Positions 1 to 7,847 are shown, numbered from the stretch's first letter. The stretch: DNA of 17,698 nt from JBEIUL01 sp044356865 (GCA_044356865.1 JBIKVN010000036.1:1-17698), one strand, 5' to 3'. The notes: generated by a model not told the origin, from the letters alone. A program made the numbers and translations.

Positions 1-2
1 GC

Positions 3-1853
3 GTGCCGCTCGCGTGGCCCGCGTGCCTCGCGCTGGCGGGGGAGTGGCCGCGGGTCCCGCTTGCGGACGACGCGAGACGGATCGCGGGCCTTTCCGACGC
101 CGACCTCTCCGTCATGGTCGGCTCGCTTGAGCTCGACCGTTCGGTCGGGCCGGTGCCCGAGACCCGCGGCGGCTCGCGGGCCGGAATCATCCGGTGGAAC
201 GAGTTCCGCGACGGTCGGCTGGCGCGGTACGAGCGCGACCGCAACGACGCGGCGGACTCCGGCCCGGGCGGAGCGACCAGCCGCCTGAGCGCCTACCTCC
301 ACTACGGCATGGTCTCGCCGCTGCGGATCGCCCGCGAGGCCCACGCGGCCGGGGCGACGAAGTTCCTAGACGAGCTGCTGGTCTGGCGCGAGCTCGCCTA
401 CCTCTGGTGCCGACACGAGCCGCGGCCCGAGCGGCTCGCGGCGCTGCCGGGTTGGGCCCGCCGCACGCTCGAGGAGCATGCCCGCGACCCGCGGCCGTTC
501 GCGCCGTCGTTCGCGACGCTTTCCCGCGGCACCACCGGCGAGCGGCTGTGGGATCTCGCCCAGGCATCGCTCGTGCGGCACGGCGAGCTGCACAACAACG
601 TCCGCATGACCTGGGGGAAGGCGATCGTCGAGTGGGCGCCGTCGCCGGAAGACGCGCTGCGATGGCTGGTCGAGCTCAACCACCGCTACGCCCTCGACGG
701 GTGCGACCCGAGTTCCTACGGCGGCCTTCTCTGGTGCCTCGGCCTCTTCGATCGCCCGTTCGAGCCCGAGCGTCCGGTGATCGGCTCGCTTCGCCCGCGG
801 CCCGTCGAGGGGCATGCGGCGCGGATGGATCTCGCGAGGTACGCGCGGGTCGTCGATCGCCGTGAACGCCCGGGAAGGGTCGCGGTGATCGGAGCGGGTT
901 TTGCGGGGCTCACGCTGGCCCGCACGCTGCACGACCACGGGATGGAAGTCACCGTCCTCGAGAAATCACGGGGCACCGCCGGCCGCGCCGCGGCCCGCCG
1001 CGACGGCGAGCGGACGCTGCCGCTCGGTGCGGATCACGTGGCGCCGCGCACCGCGGAGTTCCGGCGGTGGATCGCGGGCTTCGCCGAGGACGGGCTCGTG
1101 TCGAAGGTGCGGCGCACCTCCGTCACGCTTCGCGCGGACGCTTGCATCGACGCGGATCCCGCGATTGACGCCTTCGTCGGAAACCCGACGCTCGGCGCGG
1201 TGACGCGTCGGCTGGCCGAGGGTCTCGACGTCCGCTTCTCGACCCGCGTCACGGCGATCGGGCGCGACGGATCGGCGGGATTCCGGCTGGAAACCGAAGG
1301 CGACTCGCCCGGAAGGTTCGATCTCGTGCTGATCGCGATTCCCCGGCCGCAAGCCGCGGAACTCGTCGCGCCGCTCGATCCGGAGTTCGTTCCGCCCGTC
1401 GACATGCGTCCCTGCCTCGTCGTCGCGACCGAAGCGCCCGGAGGTCCCGCCGTCGACGAGATACGCTTCGCGGCCGACCCGGTGCTTTCGCGGGCGAGGC
1501 GGGCGGGAACGGCGTGGATCGTCGAGGCGAATGCCGTGTGGAGCGCGACGAACCTCGAGCGATCGCCGGAAGAGTGGGGTTCCGAACTCGCCGCCGCCTT
1601 CGCGCATCGGCTCGGTCAGTCGCCGGCCGTCGTGCTGCATGCCCATCGCTGGCGCTACGCGTTCGCTGTGCCGACGGCGTCGCCGCGTCGGCCGTACCGT
1701 CTCGAAGACCTCGGCCTCGGCCTCGCCGGCGACTGGCTTGCCGGCGCGAGCGACATCGAGGCCGCCTGGCGTTCCGGCCTCGAGCTCGCGGGCCATGTCC
1801 TCCGGCTTCCGGTTCCCGTGATCGAGCGGGTTCCCGCGACGCTCTTCGGGTGA
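3..1853 (+). CDS. Class II-like photolyase FAD domain fused to renalase-like FAD/NAD(P) oxidoreductase (5' partial)
   Basis: The frame is open to the left edge, so the true start and the N-terminal alpha/beta antenna domain of a photolyase probably lie upstream; residue numbers count from base 3. Residues about 45-265 match the helical FAD-binding domain of class II CPD photolyases: TSRLSAYLHYG (92-102), HNNVRMTWGK (197-206) and LDGCDPSSYGGLLW (231-244). Such enzymes repair cyclobutane pyrimidine dimers using light and FADH-. After a short linker, a Rossmann dinucleotide-binding segment begins with GAGFAG (297-302), then an EKSRGTAGR segment, and ends with a GD motif (576-577) in LAGDWLAGASDIEAAW. 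This is the pattern of renalase-like flavin amine oxidase-fold proteins. Both modules are in one frame with no break. The class II motif usually written HGYMRMYWAK is altered here, so repair activity is not certain. The next gene begins 3 bp downstream and is probably translationally coupled. Confidence 0.85.
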   Translation: MPLAWPACLALAGEWPRVPLADDARRIAGLSDADLSVMVGSLELDRSVGPVPETRGGSRAGIIRWNEFRDGRLARYERDRNDAADSGPGGATSRLSAYLHYGMVSPLRIAREAHAAGATKFLDELLVWRELAYLWCRHEPRPERLAALPGWARRTLEEHARDPRPFAPSFATLSRGTTGERLWDLAQASLVRHGELHNNVRMTWGKAIVEWAPSPEDALRWLVELNHRYALDGCDPSSYGGLLWCLGLFDRPFEPERPVIGSLRPRPVEGHAARMDLARYARVVDRRERPGRVAVIGAGFAGLTLARTLHDHGMEVTVLEKSRGTAGRAAARRDGERTLPLGADHVAPRTAEFRRWIAGFAEDGLVSKVRRTSVTLRADACIDADPAIDAFVGNPTLGAVTRRLAEGLDVRFSTRVTAIGRDGSAGFRLETEGDSPGRFDLVLIAIPRPQAAELVAPLDPEFVPPVDMRPCLVVATEAPGGPAVDEIRFAADPVLSRARRAGTAWIVEANAVWSATNLERSPEEWGSELAAAFAHRLGQSPAVVLHAHRWRYAFAVPTASPRRPYRLEDLGLGLAGDWLAGASDIEAAWRSGLELAGHVLRLPVPVIERVPATLFG

Positions 1854-1856
1854 ATC

Positions 1857-2240
1857 ATGCCGCGTCCGCCGCTTCCCGAGAAGAACTGCGTGACTTGCGG
1901 CCGGGTCTTCGCGTGGCGGAAAAGGTGGGAGCGTGACTGGGATCAGGTCAAGCACTGTTCCGATGCGTGTCGCCGCACTCGGCTCGGCGAGCGCGACGCG
2001 GAACTCGAACGGGCCATTCTCGAGCTCCTCTCCGACCGCCGCCGCGACGCTTCGATCTGCCCGAGCGAGGCGGCCCGCCGGGTCGCCGGTGAAGCCGGCT
2101 TCCGCGATGCGATGCCCGCGATGCTGGCCGCCGCGCGACGGCTCGCGGCCCGCGGCGAGATCGAGGTCACCCAAGGCGGGAAACCCGTCGATCCGGCGCG
2201 GGCCCGCGGACCGGTGCGGTTGAGGGTCGCGCGGCGTTGA
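1857..2240 (+). CDS. DUF2256-DUF3253 two-domain zinc-finger protein
   Basis: This 127-residue protein joins two small conserved families. Residues 8-42 are DUF2256: two Cys pairs (C11/C14 and C34/C38) flank a basic, Trp-rich core with FAWRKRWERDWD, which should form a zinc-binding treble-clef-like fold. Residues about 45-124 are DUF3253, recognised by ICPSEAARRV (67-76), a predicted winged-helix core, and a GPVRLR ending. The biochemical function of both families is unknown; the fold and basic charge would fit nucleic-acid binding, but that is inference. The ATG lies 3 bp after the photolyase/oxidoreductase stop, so the two genes should be co-transcribed. As I recall, DUF2256 proteins are often found near cryptochrome/photolyase genes, which fits this placement. 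No SD separate from the end of the upstream gene is evident. Confidence 0.85.
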   Translation: MPRPPLPEKNCVTCGRVFAWRKRWERDWDQVKHCSDACRRTRLGERDAELERAILELLSDRRRDASICPSEAARRVAGEAGFRDAMPAMLAAARRLAARGEIEVTQGGKPVDPARARGPVRLRVARR

Positions 2241-2246
2241 CTCGCC

Positions 2247-3275
2247 TCACGCCTCGCGGCCGCCCGGGGGCGCGGCGGGCACGGGGGCGGGCGGCGCGGG
2301 TGCCACGGGCCGCATCCGCTCGAGCCGCTGCATCGCGCGTTCCATCTGCTCCTGCATGCGGCGCATCCGTTCCTCGAATTCGGCGAGGTCGGGCCCACCG
2401 TCGGGCATCCCGAACCCGCCGCCCGGCGGCACGATGAAGCGCATCCCGCCGCGGGCGTTCGGCCCCGGCGCGACGATCACGCCCCGGTTCCCGCCGAGCA
2501 TGCCGGGATCGATCTCGATGCCGCGGGCCCGCAGCTCCTCGAGCATCTCGCGGATCTCGGGATCGAGCGGCTCGCCGGCCAGGTTCCGTTCCGCCATCGC
2601 ATCGCTCATCGCCGCGAGCGTGACCTTCACCTCAAGCTTCTCGCCCGCGCGGACGATCGCGAGCCGCACCTCGTCGCCGACCTTCGCGCCGGCCAGGAAG
2701 TCGCGGATCGCCTCGGGCGAGGCGTCATCTCGGTCGCCGATCGCGGTCACCACGTCGAAGGTCTCGAGGCCGGCCTTCGCGGCCGGCGATTCGGGCATGA
2801 TCGAGGTGAGCAGCGTGCTGCGGCCCGGCTCGAGCCGCAGGTGCTTCACGAGCGGCTCGCCCGTCTCCTCGAGCGTGACGCCGAGCATCGGGCGGGCGGG
2901 CGGCGCGGCCGGGGTTGGGGGCCGGGGCGGCGACATCGGACCGACCGAGACGACGGCGCTGTGGATCACCTCGCCCTTCTCGTCGAGGATCTCGACGCGG
3001 TTGCCGGCGCGGCGGATCCGTTCCTGCGGGACTTCCTTTCCGTCGCGCATCGCCTCCATCTCGACCGACTCGGTGGTCTCGGTCGAGCCGTCGTCGAGGG
3101 TGCGGGTCTTCCGCACCGTCTTCACCGTCAGGTCGAACTCGCCGTCGACGATGCGCGAGACGCTCGACGACTCGGAGTCCTGGCCCGACCACGGGTCAAG
3201 GGCCAAGGCCGGGGCGGCGACAAGCGAGAGGGAAAGCGACGCGATGAGCGACGAAAGCATGGTTCGGTTCGGCAT
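2247..3275 (-). CDS. Exported PDZ-domain protein, third gene of the sigma/anti-sigma unit
   Basis: This 342-residue protein starts with a Sec-type signal peptide (residues 1-26, hydrophobic core SLIASLSLSLVAAPALA, cleavage likely after ALA). Residues 38-112 form a beta-rich region with no family I recognise. A PDZ domain spans about 129-222: MLGVTLEE resembles the peptide-binding loop, followed by IMPESPAAKAGLETFDVV, the usual PDZ signature. There is no serine-protease triad and no metalloprotease motif, so it is not a DegS or RseP homologue. The C-terminus (298-322) is a Met/Arg/Glu-rich amphipathic helix followed by a Pro/Ala tail. The start is supported by GGAG six bases ahead of the ATG. 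The gene lies 24 bp after the anti-sigma gene. Acting as a periplasmic sensor or partner of that anti-sigma is an inference from position and export. Confidence 0.85.
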   Translation of the reverse strand: MPNRTMLSSLIASLSLSLVAAPALALDPWSGQDSESSSVSRIVDGEFDLTVKTVRKTRTLDDGSTETTESVEMEAMRDGKEVPQERIRRAGNRVEILDEKGEVIHSAVVSVGPMSPPRPPTPAAPPARPMLGVTLEETGEPLVKHLRLEPGRSTLLTSIMPESPAAKAGLETFDVVTAIGDRDDASPEAIRDFLAGAKVGDEVRLAIVRAGEKLEVKVTLAAMSDAMAERNLAGEPLDPEIREMLEELRARGIEIDPGMLGGNRGVIVAPGPNARGGMRFIVPPGGGFGMPDGGPDLAEFEERMRRMQEQMERAMQRLERMRPVAPAPPAPVPAAPPGGREA

Positions 3276-3299
3276 GGGGATCTCCGGAGGAAAGTTCTT

Positions 3300-3920
3300 T
3301 CAGAAGGCCTGGCGGATCGACGGCGGCAGCGTGGCGGGCACCGGCACCGCGGCGCCGTCGGCGGCGCCGTCGAGGCGGGCGTCGAGGCGCCAGACCTCGG
3401 GCACCTCGACCCGCTCGAGGATCTGGCGGACGAAGACGAGTTCGTACCCGCCGCCCGCGAGCGGACGCGAGCCGACGAGCGCCTTCGGCTCGATCTCGTG
3501 CAGCACGCGGCCCTCGGCGCGGCCGCGGTCGAGGTAGTTCTCGAGCGCCGCAGCGCTCGAGAGGTCGGGGGCGAGCGAGGCGACCTGCATGCGGCCGTCC
3601 GGCGGCCGCAGCGCCCCGCCACCGGCGAGGGCGACGCCAAGCGCCGTGGCCACCAGCCAGCCGGCCGCGGCGGCGAAGCGCGGCCGTGGCGGGTTTCCCC
3701 ACGGGAAGGGCAGCGGCGCGTCGAGGGCCGGCGCGGTCGCGGCCAGGGCGAGTCCCCGCAGCTCGCGGTCGTCGCGCTGGAGTTCGGCGAGGGCCTCCCA
3801 CGCGCCCGGGTCGACGGACGCGAGCCGGCGGAACTCCGCGAGTTCACCGGCGGAATCGCGTCCCTCGGCGATGCGGACGGTGAGCCGGTCGAGTCGTTCG
3901 CGGTCGTGGGGTTCGGACAT
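3300..3920 (-). CDS. Single-pass membrane anti-sigma factor (putative)
   Basis: The ATG is chosen because it lies 2 bp after the sigma factor stop and opens a coherent 206-residue protein; the same frame runs far upstream only as an antisense shadow. Residues 1-60 are a charged, helical cytoplasmic segment of the kind that binds an ECF sigma factor (for example DPGAWEALAELQRDDRELRG). I see no HxxxCxxC zinc motif. One transmembrane helix covers about 82-103 (FAAAAGWLVATALGVALAGG). Residues 104-206 would be outside the cytoplasm and match no family I can name; they contain a mixed alpha/beta stretch with GGGYELVFVRQ. The call rests on the position directly after an ECF sigma gene plus the N-cytoplasmic, one-helix, exported-tail topology. 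It could instead be another membrane regulator. Confidence 0.75.
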   Translation of the reverse strand: MSEPHDRERLDRLTVRIAEGRDSAGELAEFRRLASVDPGAWEALAELQRDDRELRGLALAATAPALDAPLPFPWGNPPRPRFAAAAGWLVATALGVALAGGGALRPPDGRMQVASLAPDLSSAAALENYLDRGRAEGRVLHEIEPKALVGSRPLAGGGYELVFVRQILERVEVPEVWRLDARLDGAADGAAVPVPATLPPSIRQAF

Positions 3921-3922
3921 GG

Positions 3923-4504
3923 TCAGTCTCCGTGCGGTGACGCGAGCGCCCGCAGCATGCGGCGTCCCCGCACGATCCGGTTCTCGACGGTGGTCTCGGG
4001 AAGGTCGAGGATCGCGGCGATCCTCGCGTAGGGCAGGTCGTGGACGAGCCGAAGCAGCAGCGGCTCGGCGTACTCCTCGGGCACTTCGGCGAGGCGTTCG
4101 CGGAGGATGCGGGCGGCTTCGGACGCCTCGGTCCCGCCGGTACCCGGATCGGCGCTCCGACCCTGCAGCATGGCGGCGAACCGCTCGATCGCGGCCCGGC
4201 GGCGCGAGCCCGACCGCGCCGACATCCGCGCCGCGTTCACCGCGACGGTGCGAAGCCAGCCGGGAAACGCCTCGGCGTCGCGGACCGAGCCGAGTCGGGC
4301 GACGAGCGTCGCCGCGACCTCCTGGAGCAGGTCGTCGAGGTCGGCCGCCCGCGGCTTGTGGACCAGCAGCACCGCGGCGATCCAGCGCCGGTTCCGGCTC
4401 CAGAGCCGCTCGAGCGCCGCCCGGTCGCCGCCGCGGGCCGCGGCGAAGAGCGAGGCTTCCTCGGGGTTCGGTTCGGCGGAACTCGGTTCGGGCATCGCGG
4501 ACAT
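3923..4504 (-). CDS. RNA polymerase ECF sigma factor
   Basis: This 193-residue protein has the ECF layout. Region 2 covers about 22-102, with DLDDLLQEVAATL for core binding and -10 recognition and FPGWLRTVAVNAARM matching the F.xWL.xIaxN.xx pattern. Region 4 covers about 131-187, with VPEEYAEPLLLRLVHDLPYARIA and a helix-turn-helix ending TTVENRIVRGRRML. The 28-residue linker contains no sigma-1.1 or region 3, as expected for ECF factors. ATG at 4504 gives MSAMPEP; a second in-frame ATG at 4495 is equally possible, and neither has a clear SD. The stop is followed after 2 bp by the anti-sigma start, so the two should be made together. The gene is transcribed away from the mannosidase operon across a 139-bp gap. 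It directs RNA polymerase to a regulon I cannot define from this window. Confidence 0.92.
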   Translation of the reverse strand: MSAMPEPSSAEPNPEEASLFAAARGGDRAALERLWSRNRRWIAAVLLVHKPRAADLDDLLQEVAATLVARLGSVRDAEAFPGWLRTVAVNAARMSARSGSRRRAAIERFAAMLQGRSADPGTGGTEASEAARILRERLAEVPEEYAEPLLLRLVHDLPYARIAAILDLPETTVENRIVRGRRMLRALASPHGD

Positions 4505-4582
4505 GGCCGGTTCGGGAACGCGGTCGGGAAGGGGTGCGGGCCGAAGGATGCCGGAACTCGCGGCTTCCGTCCGAACCCGGCG

Positions 4583-4596
4583 GGCGAATCTTCGCC
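4583..4596. repeat. Perfect inverted repeat GGCGAA-TC-TTCGCC, candidate operator
   Basis: Two 6-bp arms are separated by 2 bp, a dyad of a size typical of dimeric repressor sites. It is centred about 54 bp upstream of the GH38 GTG and about 85 bp upstream of the sigma factor ATG. A 2-nt loop makes an RNA hairpin of this exact form unlikely, which favours a DNA-binding site. In such GC-rich DNA a chance occurrence cannot be excluded. Confidence 0.35.
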
Positions 4597-4630
4597 GGAC
4601 GCCGCGGTCGGTTCGCGCTGAAACTCCCCG

Positions 4631-4636
4631 TATCTT
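4631..4636 (+). promoter_or_regulatory. Candidate -10 box for a leaderless GH38 transcript
   Basis: TATCTT matches four of six bases of the bacterial -10 consensus in an otherwise GC-dominated region. It ends 7 bp before the GTG start at 4644, so transcription would begin at or next to the start codon. No SD precedes that GTG, which fits a leaderless mRNA. There is no good -35 box at 16-18 bp spacing. Confidence 0.3.
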
Positions 4637-4643
4637 CCCGGAC

Positions 4644-7600
4644 GTGCTTCCCGCCCTGAACTACGCCGCCCTCGGCCTCGAGACCTTCCGCGACGACCTG
4701 CTTGTTCCCGCCGCCATCCTGGCCTGGGAACCCCTGTCGATCGAGGTCGCCCACCTCGATCCGGCCAAGCCCGACCTCCGCCTCTCGCCCGCCGAGGCCG
4801 CCCGCCTGCGGTTCCGCCCGGTCGAGCTCGGCTACCGCTGGGGCCCGGTCTGGTCGACGGCGTGGTTCCGCCTGCGCGGGAAGGTTCCCGCGTCGATGCG
4901 GGGCCAACGGCTCTCGTTGCGGTTCTCGAGCGGCGCCGAGGCGACGCTCTGGCGGGACGGCGTGCCGTTCGCGGGCTTCGACCCGTACCACGACCTCGTG
5001 CCGATCGCGGCGAAGGCCAAGGCCGGCGAGCGGATCGACCTGCTCGCCGAGGCCGCGTGCAACCTGCCGCTCGGGATCTCGACCTTCTGGTGGGAAGACC
5101 GCGAGCACCACGCGAGGTGGAAGGAAGCGAAGCCCGGTCGCGTCGAGAGCGCGGAACTCGTCGTCCGCGACGACGCGGCGTGGCGGTTCGCGCAGGCGTT
5201 TGATTTCGCGCGGCGGCTCATCGTGGCCCTTCCGCCCGAGAGCCCGCGGGCCCACGATCTCGTCGCGCGGCTCGTCGCCCTCAAGTCGTCGATGCCCGCC
5301 GACGCCCCGTTCGGCCCGCGGCGCGAGCGGCTGCCGGCACTTTCGCGCGAGCTCGACTCGATCCTCCGCGGCCGCGGCGGCGAGCCCGCGACCCGCTGCA
5401 CCGCGGTCGGCCACGCCCACATCGACACCGCCTGGCTCTGGCCGATCGCCGAGACTCGGCGGAAGTGCCTGCGGACCTTCGCGAGCGTGCTGCGGCTCGA
5501 GGAGCGCTTCCCCGACTTCCACTTCCTGTGCAGCCAGGCCCAGCAGTACGCGTGGGTCGAGGAGGACTCGCCCGGGCTCTTCCGCCAGATCGCGAAGCGC
5601 GTCGCCGAGGGCCGCTGGGAGCCGGGCGGCGCGATGTGGATCGAGCCCGACTGCAACGTGCCCTCGGGCGAGAGCCTCGTCCGGCAGGTGATCCACGGCA
5701 CGGGCTGGTGGATCTCGCGGTTCGGGAAGCGCGGCGAGCAGCGATTTCTCTACCTTCCCGATACCTTTGGTTTCCCGGCGTGCCTGCCGCAGGTCGCGCG
5801 GCTCTCGGGCCTCGACACCTTCCTGACGAACAAGATGAGCTGGTGCGAGTCGAACCGCTTCCCGCACGTCACGTTCCGCTGGAAGGGCCTTGACGGCAGC
5901 GAGCTGCTCACGCACCTCACGCCCGGCCACAACTACAACTCGTCGATCGAGCCGCCCGACATGCTCTACGGGCAGAAGAACCTGCTCGAGCTCGACGCCC
6001 GCAGCTTCACTTCGGGCCACCTCGACGCGTGGCTGCAGCCGTTCGGATACGGCGACGGCGGCGGCGGCCCGACCGAAGAGCAGGTGCTGCGGGTCGAACT
6101 CGCCGAGGCGTGCGAGGGGCTGCCGGGGTTCTCGTTCCGTCGCGTCGACGAGTTCTGCGGCCAACTGCATGCGAAGCGGGAATCGCTGCGGAAGTCCGGC
6201 CGCGACGTCGCGTGCTGGGACGGTGAGCTCTACCTCGAGCTGCACCGCGGGACGCTCACCACGCAGGCGTGGCTCAAGCGGGCGAACCGCGTCGGCGAGA
6301 GCCTGCTGCGCGACGCCGAGCTGCTCGCGTGCACCGCCTGGCCGGGCGACGCGAAGCGGCTCGAGGCGGTGCGGAAGGAACTCGACGGGGCGTGGAAGGC
6401 GCTGCTGCTCAACCAGTTCCACGACATCCTGCCGGGCTCGTCGATCGGACGGGTGTACGACGATGCGCGGAAGGATCTCGCCGTCGTGCACGAGACCGCG
6501 GCGAGGATGCGCGACGAGTCGCTGGCGGCGATCGCGGCCCGGATCGACACCCGCGACGAGCGCGAGCCGATGCTCGTGCACAACCCCGGCTCGCGCGATC
6601 GCGGCGGCACGGTCGAGCTCGAGGACGGCCGCCTCGCGTCGGTCCCGCCGGTGCCCGCGCTTGGCGTACGGGTGATCGACGCGGGACGGCCGGAATCGCC
6701 GAGGAATCCGGTGCGGATCGTCCGCGGGCGCGGCGGCTCGCTGACTCTCGACAACGGGCTGGTCGCGGCGACGATCGACGGGCGCGGCCGGCTCGTCGAC
6801 CTGCGTTCCCATGCGACGGGCGAGAACGTCGCGGCCGACGGGACCGATCTCGCGTCGCTCGTGCTCTACGACGACCGGCCGCGCCGCTGGGAGGCGTGGG
6901 ACCTCGACCGCGACTACCGCGACCGGGCGACGCCGCTCGACGCCGCGGTGCGGCCGGGCGTGACCCGCGAGGATCCGCTCCGCGGCGAGATCGCGATCCT
7001 GCGGGAGTTCGGCGCCGACAGCTCGATCCTGCTGACCTTCCGCCTCGACGCCGACGCGCGGCGGCTCGACCTGCACGCGGTCGTCACCTGGAACGAGACG
7101 CAGAAGCTGCTGCGGCTGCTCGTGCCGACGCGGGTCCGGGCGACCGAGGCGGCGTTCGGCACGCAGTTCGGCCGCATCACGCGGGCGACGCACCGCAACA
7201 CCAGCTGGGAAGAGGCAAGGTTCGAGGTGCCCGGCCACGCCTGGATGGACCTGTCGCAGCCGGGCCTCGGCCTCGCGGTCGTCGATGATGGCAAGTTCGG
7301 CCGCTCGGTCGAGGGCGGGACGCTCGGGCTGTCGCTGCTGAAGGCCCCGAACTTCCCCGATCCGACCGCCGATCGCGGCGTGCACGCCTTCGCGCTCGGG
7401 CTGGTGCCGCACGCCGGTTCGCCGCACGAGGCGGGCGTCGAGAGCGAGGCCGAAGCGCTGCGCGATCCGCTCGTCGTCCGCTCGTTGCCGCGCCGCCGCG
7501 GCACGACCGTGCCCGCGGCCCCGTTCCGCGTCGAGTGTTCCCCGTGGATGCGGGTCGAGATCGCGGCCTACAAGCCCGCCGAGGACGCCCGCGGCCGCCG

Positions 7601-7847
7601 CGTCCTGCGGCTCGTCGAGACCCGCGGCGGCGGGGGCGAGGTGACCGTCGCCTGGTCCGACGGCCACGCCCCGCGCGAGGCGAGGGCCGTCGACCTGCTC
7701 GAGCGTCCGCTCGCCGCGAACGACCCGCGCGGCCCCGGAACGGTCACGGATCGCCGCGGTGACGACGGCGCGGTCGAGACGACCTTCCGCATGCGGCCGT
7801 TCCAGATCGTCACGCTCCTCTGCGAGACGCCGCTCCCATGCGGATGA
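4644..7847 (+). CDS. GH38 family alpha-mannosidase
   Basis: This is a retaining, zinc-dependent exo-alpha-mannosidase of 1067 residues, a normal length for GH38. Zinc and catalytic features are all present: HAHIDTAW with H259 and D261 as metal ligands, WIEPDCN with D336 as the nucleophile, and NQFHDILPGSS with H593 as a further zinc ligand. An N-terminal beta domain (about 50-145) precedes the catalytic barrel; the helical middle domain contains the NQFHDILPG motif; the C-terminal half is the beta-sandwich region, closing with MRPFQIVTL. There is no signal peptide, so it should act in the cytoplasm. The frame is open much further upstream, but that part overlaps the sigma gene antisense; GTG at 4644 gives the family-like N-terminus LPALNYAALGLETFR. 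The end overlaps the symporter start by 10 bp, indicating an operon. The natural substrate (mannan side chains, N-glycan pieces or mannosylglycerate-like solutes) cannot be read from sequence. Confidence 0.93.
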   Translation: MLPALNYAALGLETFRDDLLVPAAILAWEPLSIEVAHLDPAKPDLRLSPAEAARLRFRPVELGYRWGPVWSTAWFRLRGKVPASMRGQRLSLRFSSGAEATLWRDGVPFAGFDPYHDLVPIAAKAKAGERIDLLAEAACNLPLGISTFWWEDREHHARWKEAKPGRVESAELVVRDDAAWRFAQAFDFARRLIVALPPESPRAHDLVARLVALKSSMPADAPFGPRRERLPALSRELDSILRGRGGEPATRCTAVGHAHIDTAWLWPIAETRRKCLRTFASVLRLEERFPDFHFLCSQAQQYAWVEEDSPGLFRQIAKRVAEGRWEPGGAMWIEPDCNVPSGESLVRQVIHGTGWWISRFGKRGEQRFLYLPDTFGFPACLPQVARLSGLDTFLTNKMSWCESNRFPHVTFRWKGLDGSELLTHLTPGHNYNSSIEPPDMLYGQKNLLELDARSFTSGHLDAWLQPFGYGDGGGGPTEEQVLRVELAEACEGLPGFSFRRVDEFCGQLHAKRESLRKSGRDVACWDGELYLELHRGTLTTQAWLKRANRVGESLLRDAELLACTAWPGDAKRLEAVRKELDGAWKALLLNQFHDILPGSSIGRVYDDARKDLAVVHETAARMRDESLAAIAARIDTRDEREPMLVHNPGSRDRGGTVELEDGRLASVPPVPALGVRVIDAGRPESPRNPVRIVRGRGGSLTLDNGLVAATIDGRGRLVDLRSHATGENVAADGTDLASLVLYDDRPRRWEAWDLDRDYRDRATPLDAAVRPGVTREDPLRGEIAILREFGADSSILLTFRLDADARRLDLHAVVTWNETQKLLRLLVPTRVRATEAAFGTQFGRITRATHRNTSWEEARFEVPGHAWMDLSQPGLGLAVVDDGKFGRSVEGGTLGLSLLKAPNFPDPTADRGVHAFALGLVPHAGSPHEAGVESEAEALRDPLVVRSLPRRRGTTVPAAPFRVECSPWMRVEIAAYKPAEDARGRRVLRLVETRGGGGEVTVAWSDGHAPREARAVDLLERPLAANDPRGPGTVTDRRGDDGAVETTFRMRPFQIVTLLCETPLPCG

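Larger units (their letters stand above)
4505..4643. promoter_or_regulatory. Divergent promoter region between the sigma unit and the mannoside operon
   Basis: These 139 bp separate two divergently transcribed units, so both promoters should lie here or in the adjacent 5' ends. I see a perfect inverted repeat at 4583-4596 and a shorter one, GTTCGGGAAC, at 4510-4519. A TATCTT hexamer lies at 4631-4636 on the plus strand, 7 bp before the GTG at 4644. I find no convincing -35 box on either strand and no recognisable ECF promoter pair, so autoregulation by the sigma factor cannot be read from the sequence. Confidence 0.5.

Noticed and set aside
966..2174. 402-codon minus-strand frame opposite the photolyase/oxidoreductase and DUF2256 genes
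   Set aside because: It spans two recognised plus-strand genes and has no motif, so it is a GC-driven shadow.
3300..7667. A 1455-codon open frame on the minus strand, antisense to the GH38 gene
   Set aside because: GH38 motifs and zinc ligands are clear on the plus strand. The antisense product is a low-complexity Arg/Pro/Glu string, and only its last 206 residues (from 3920) form a sensible protein, which I kept as the anti-sigma factor.
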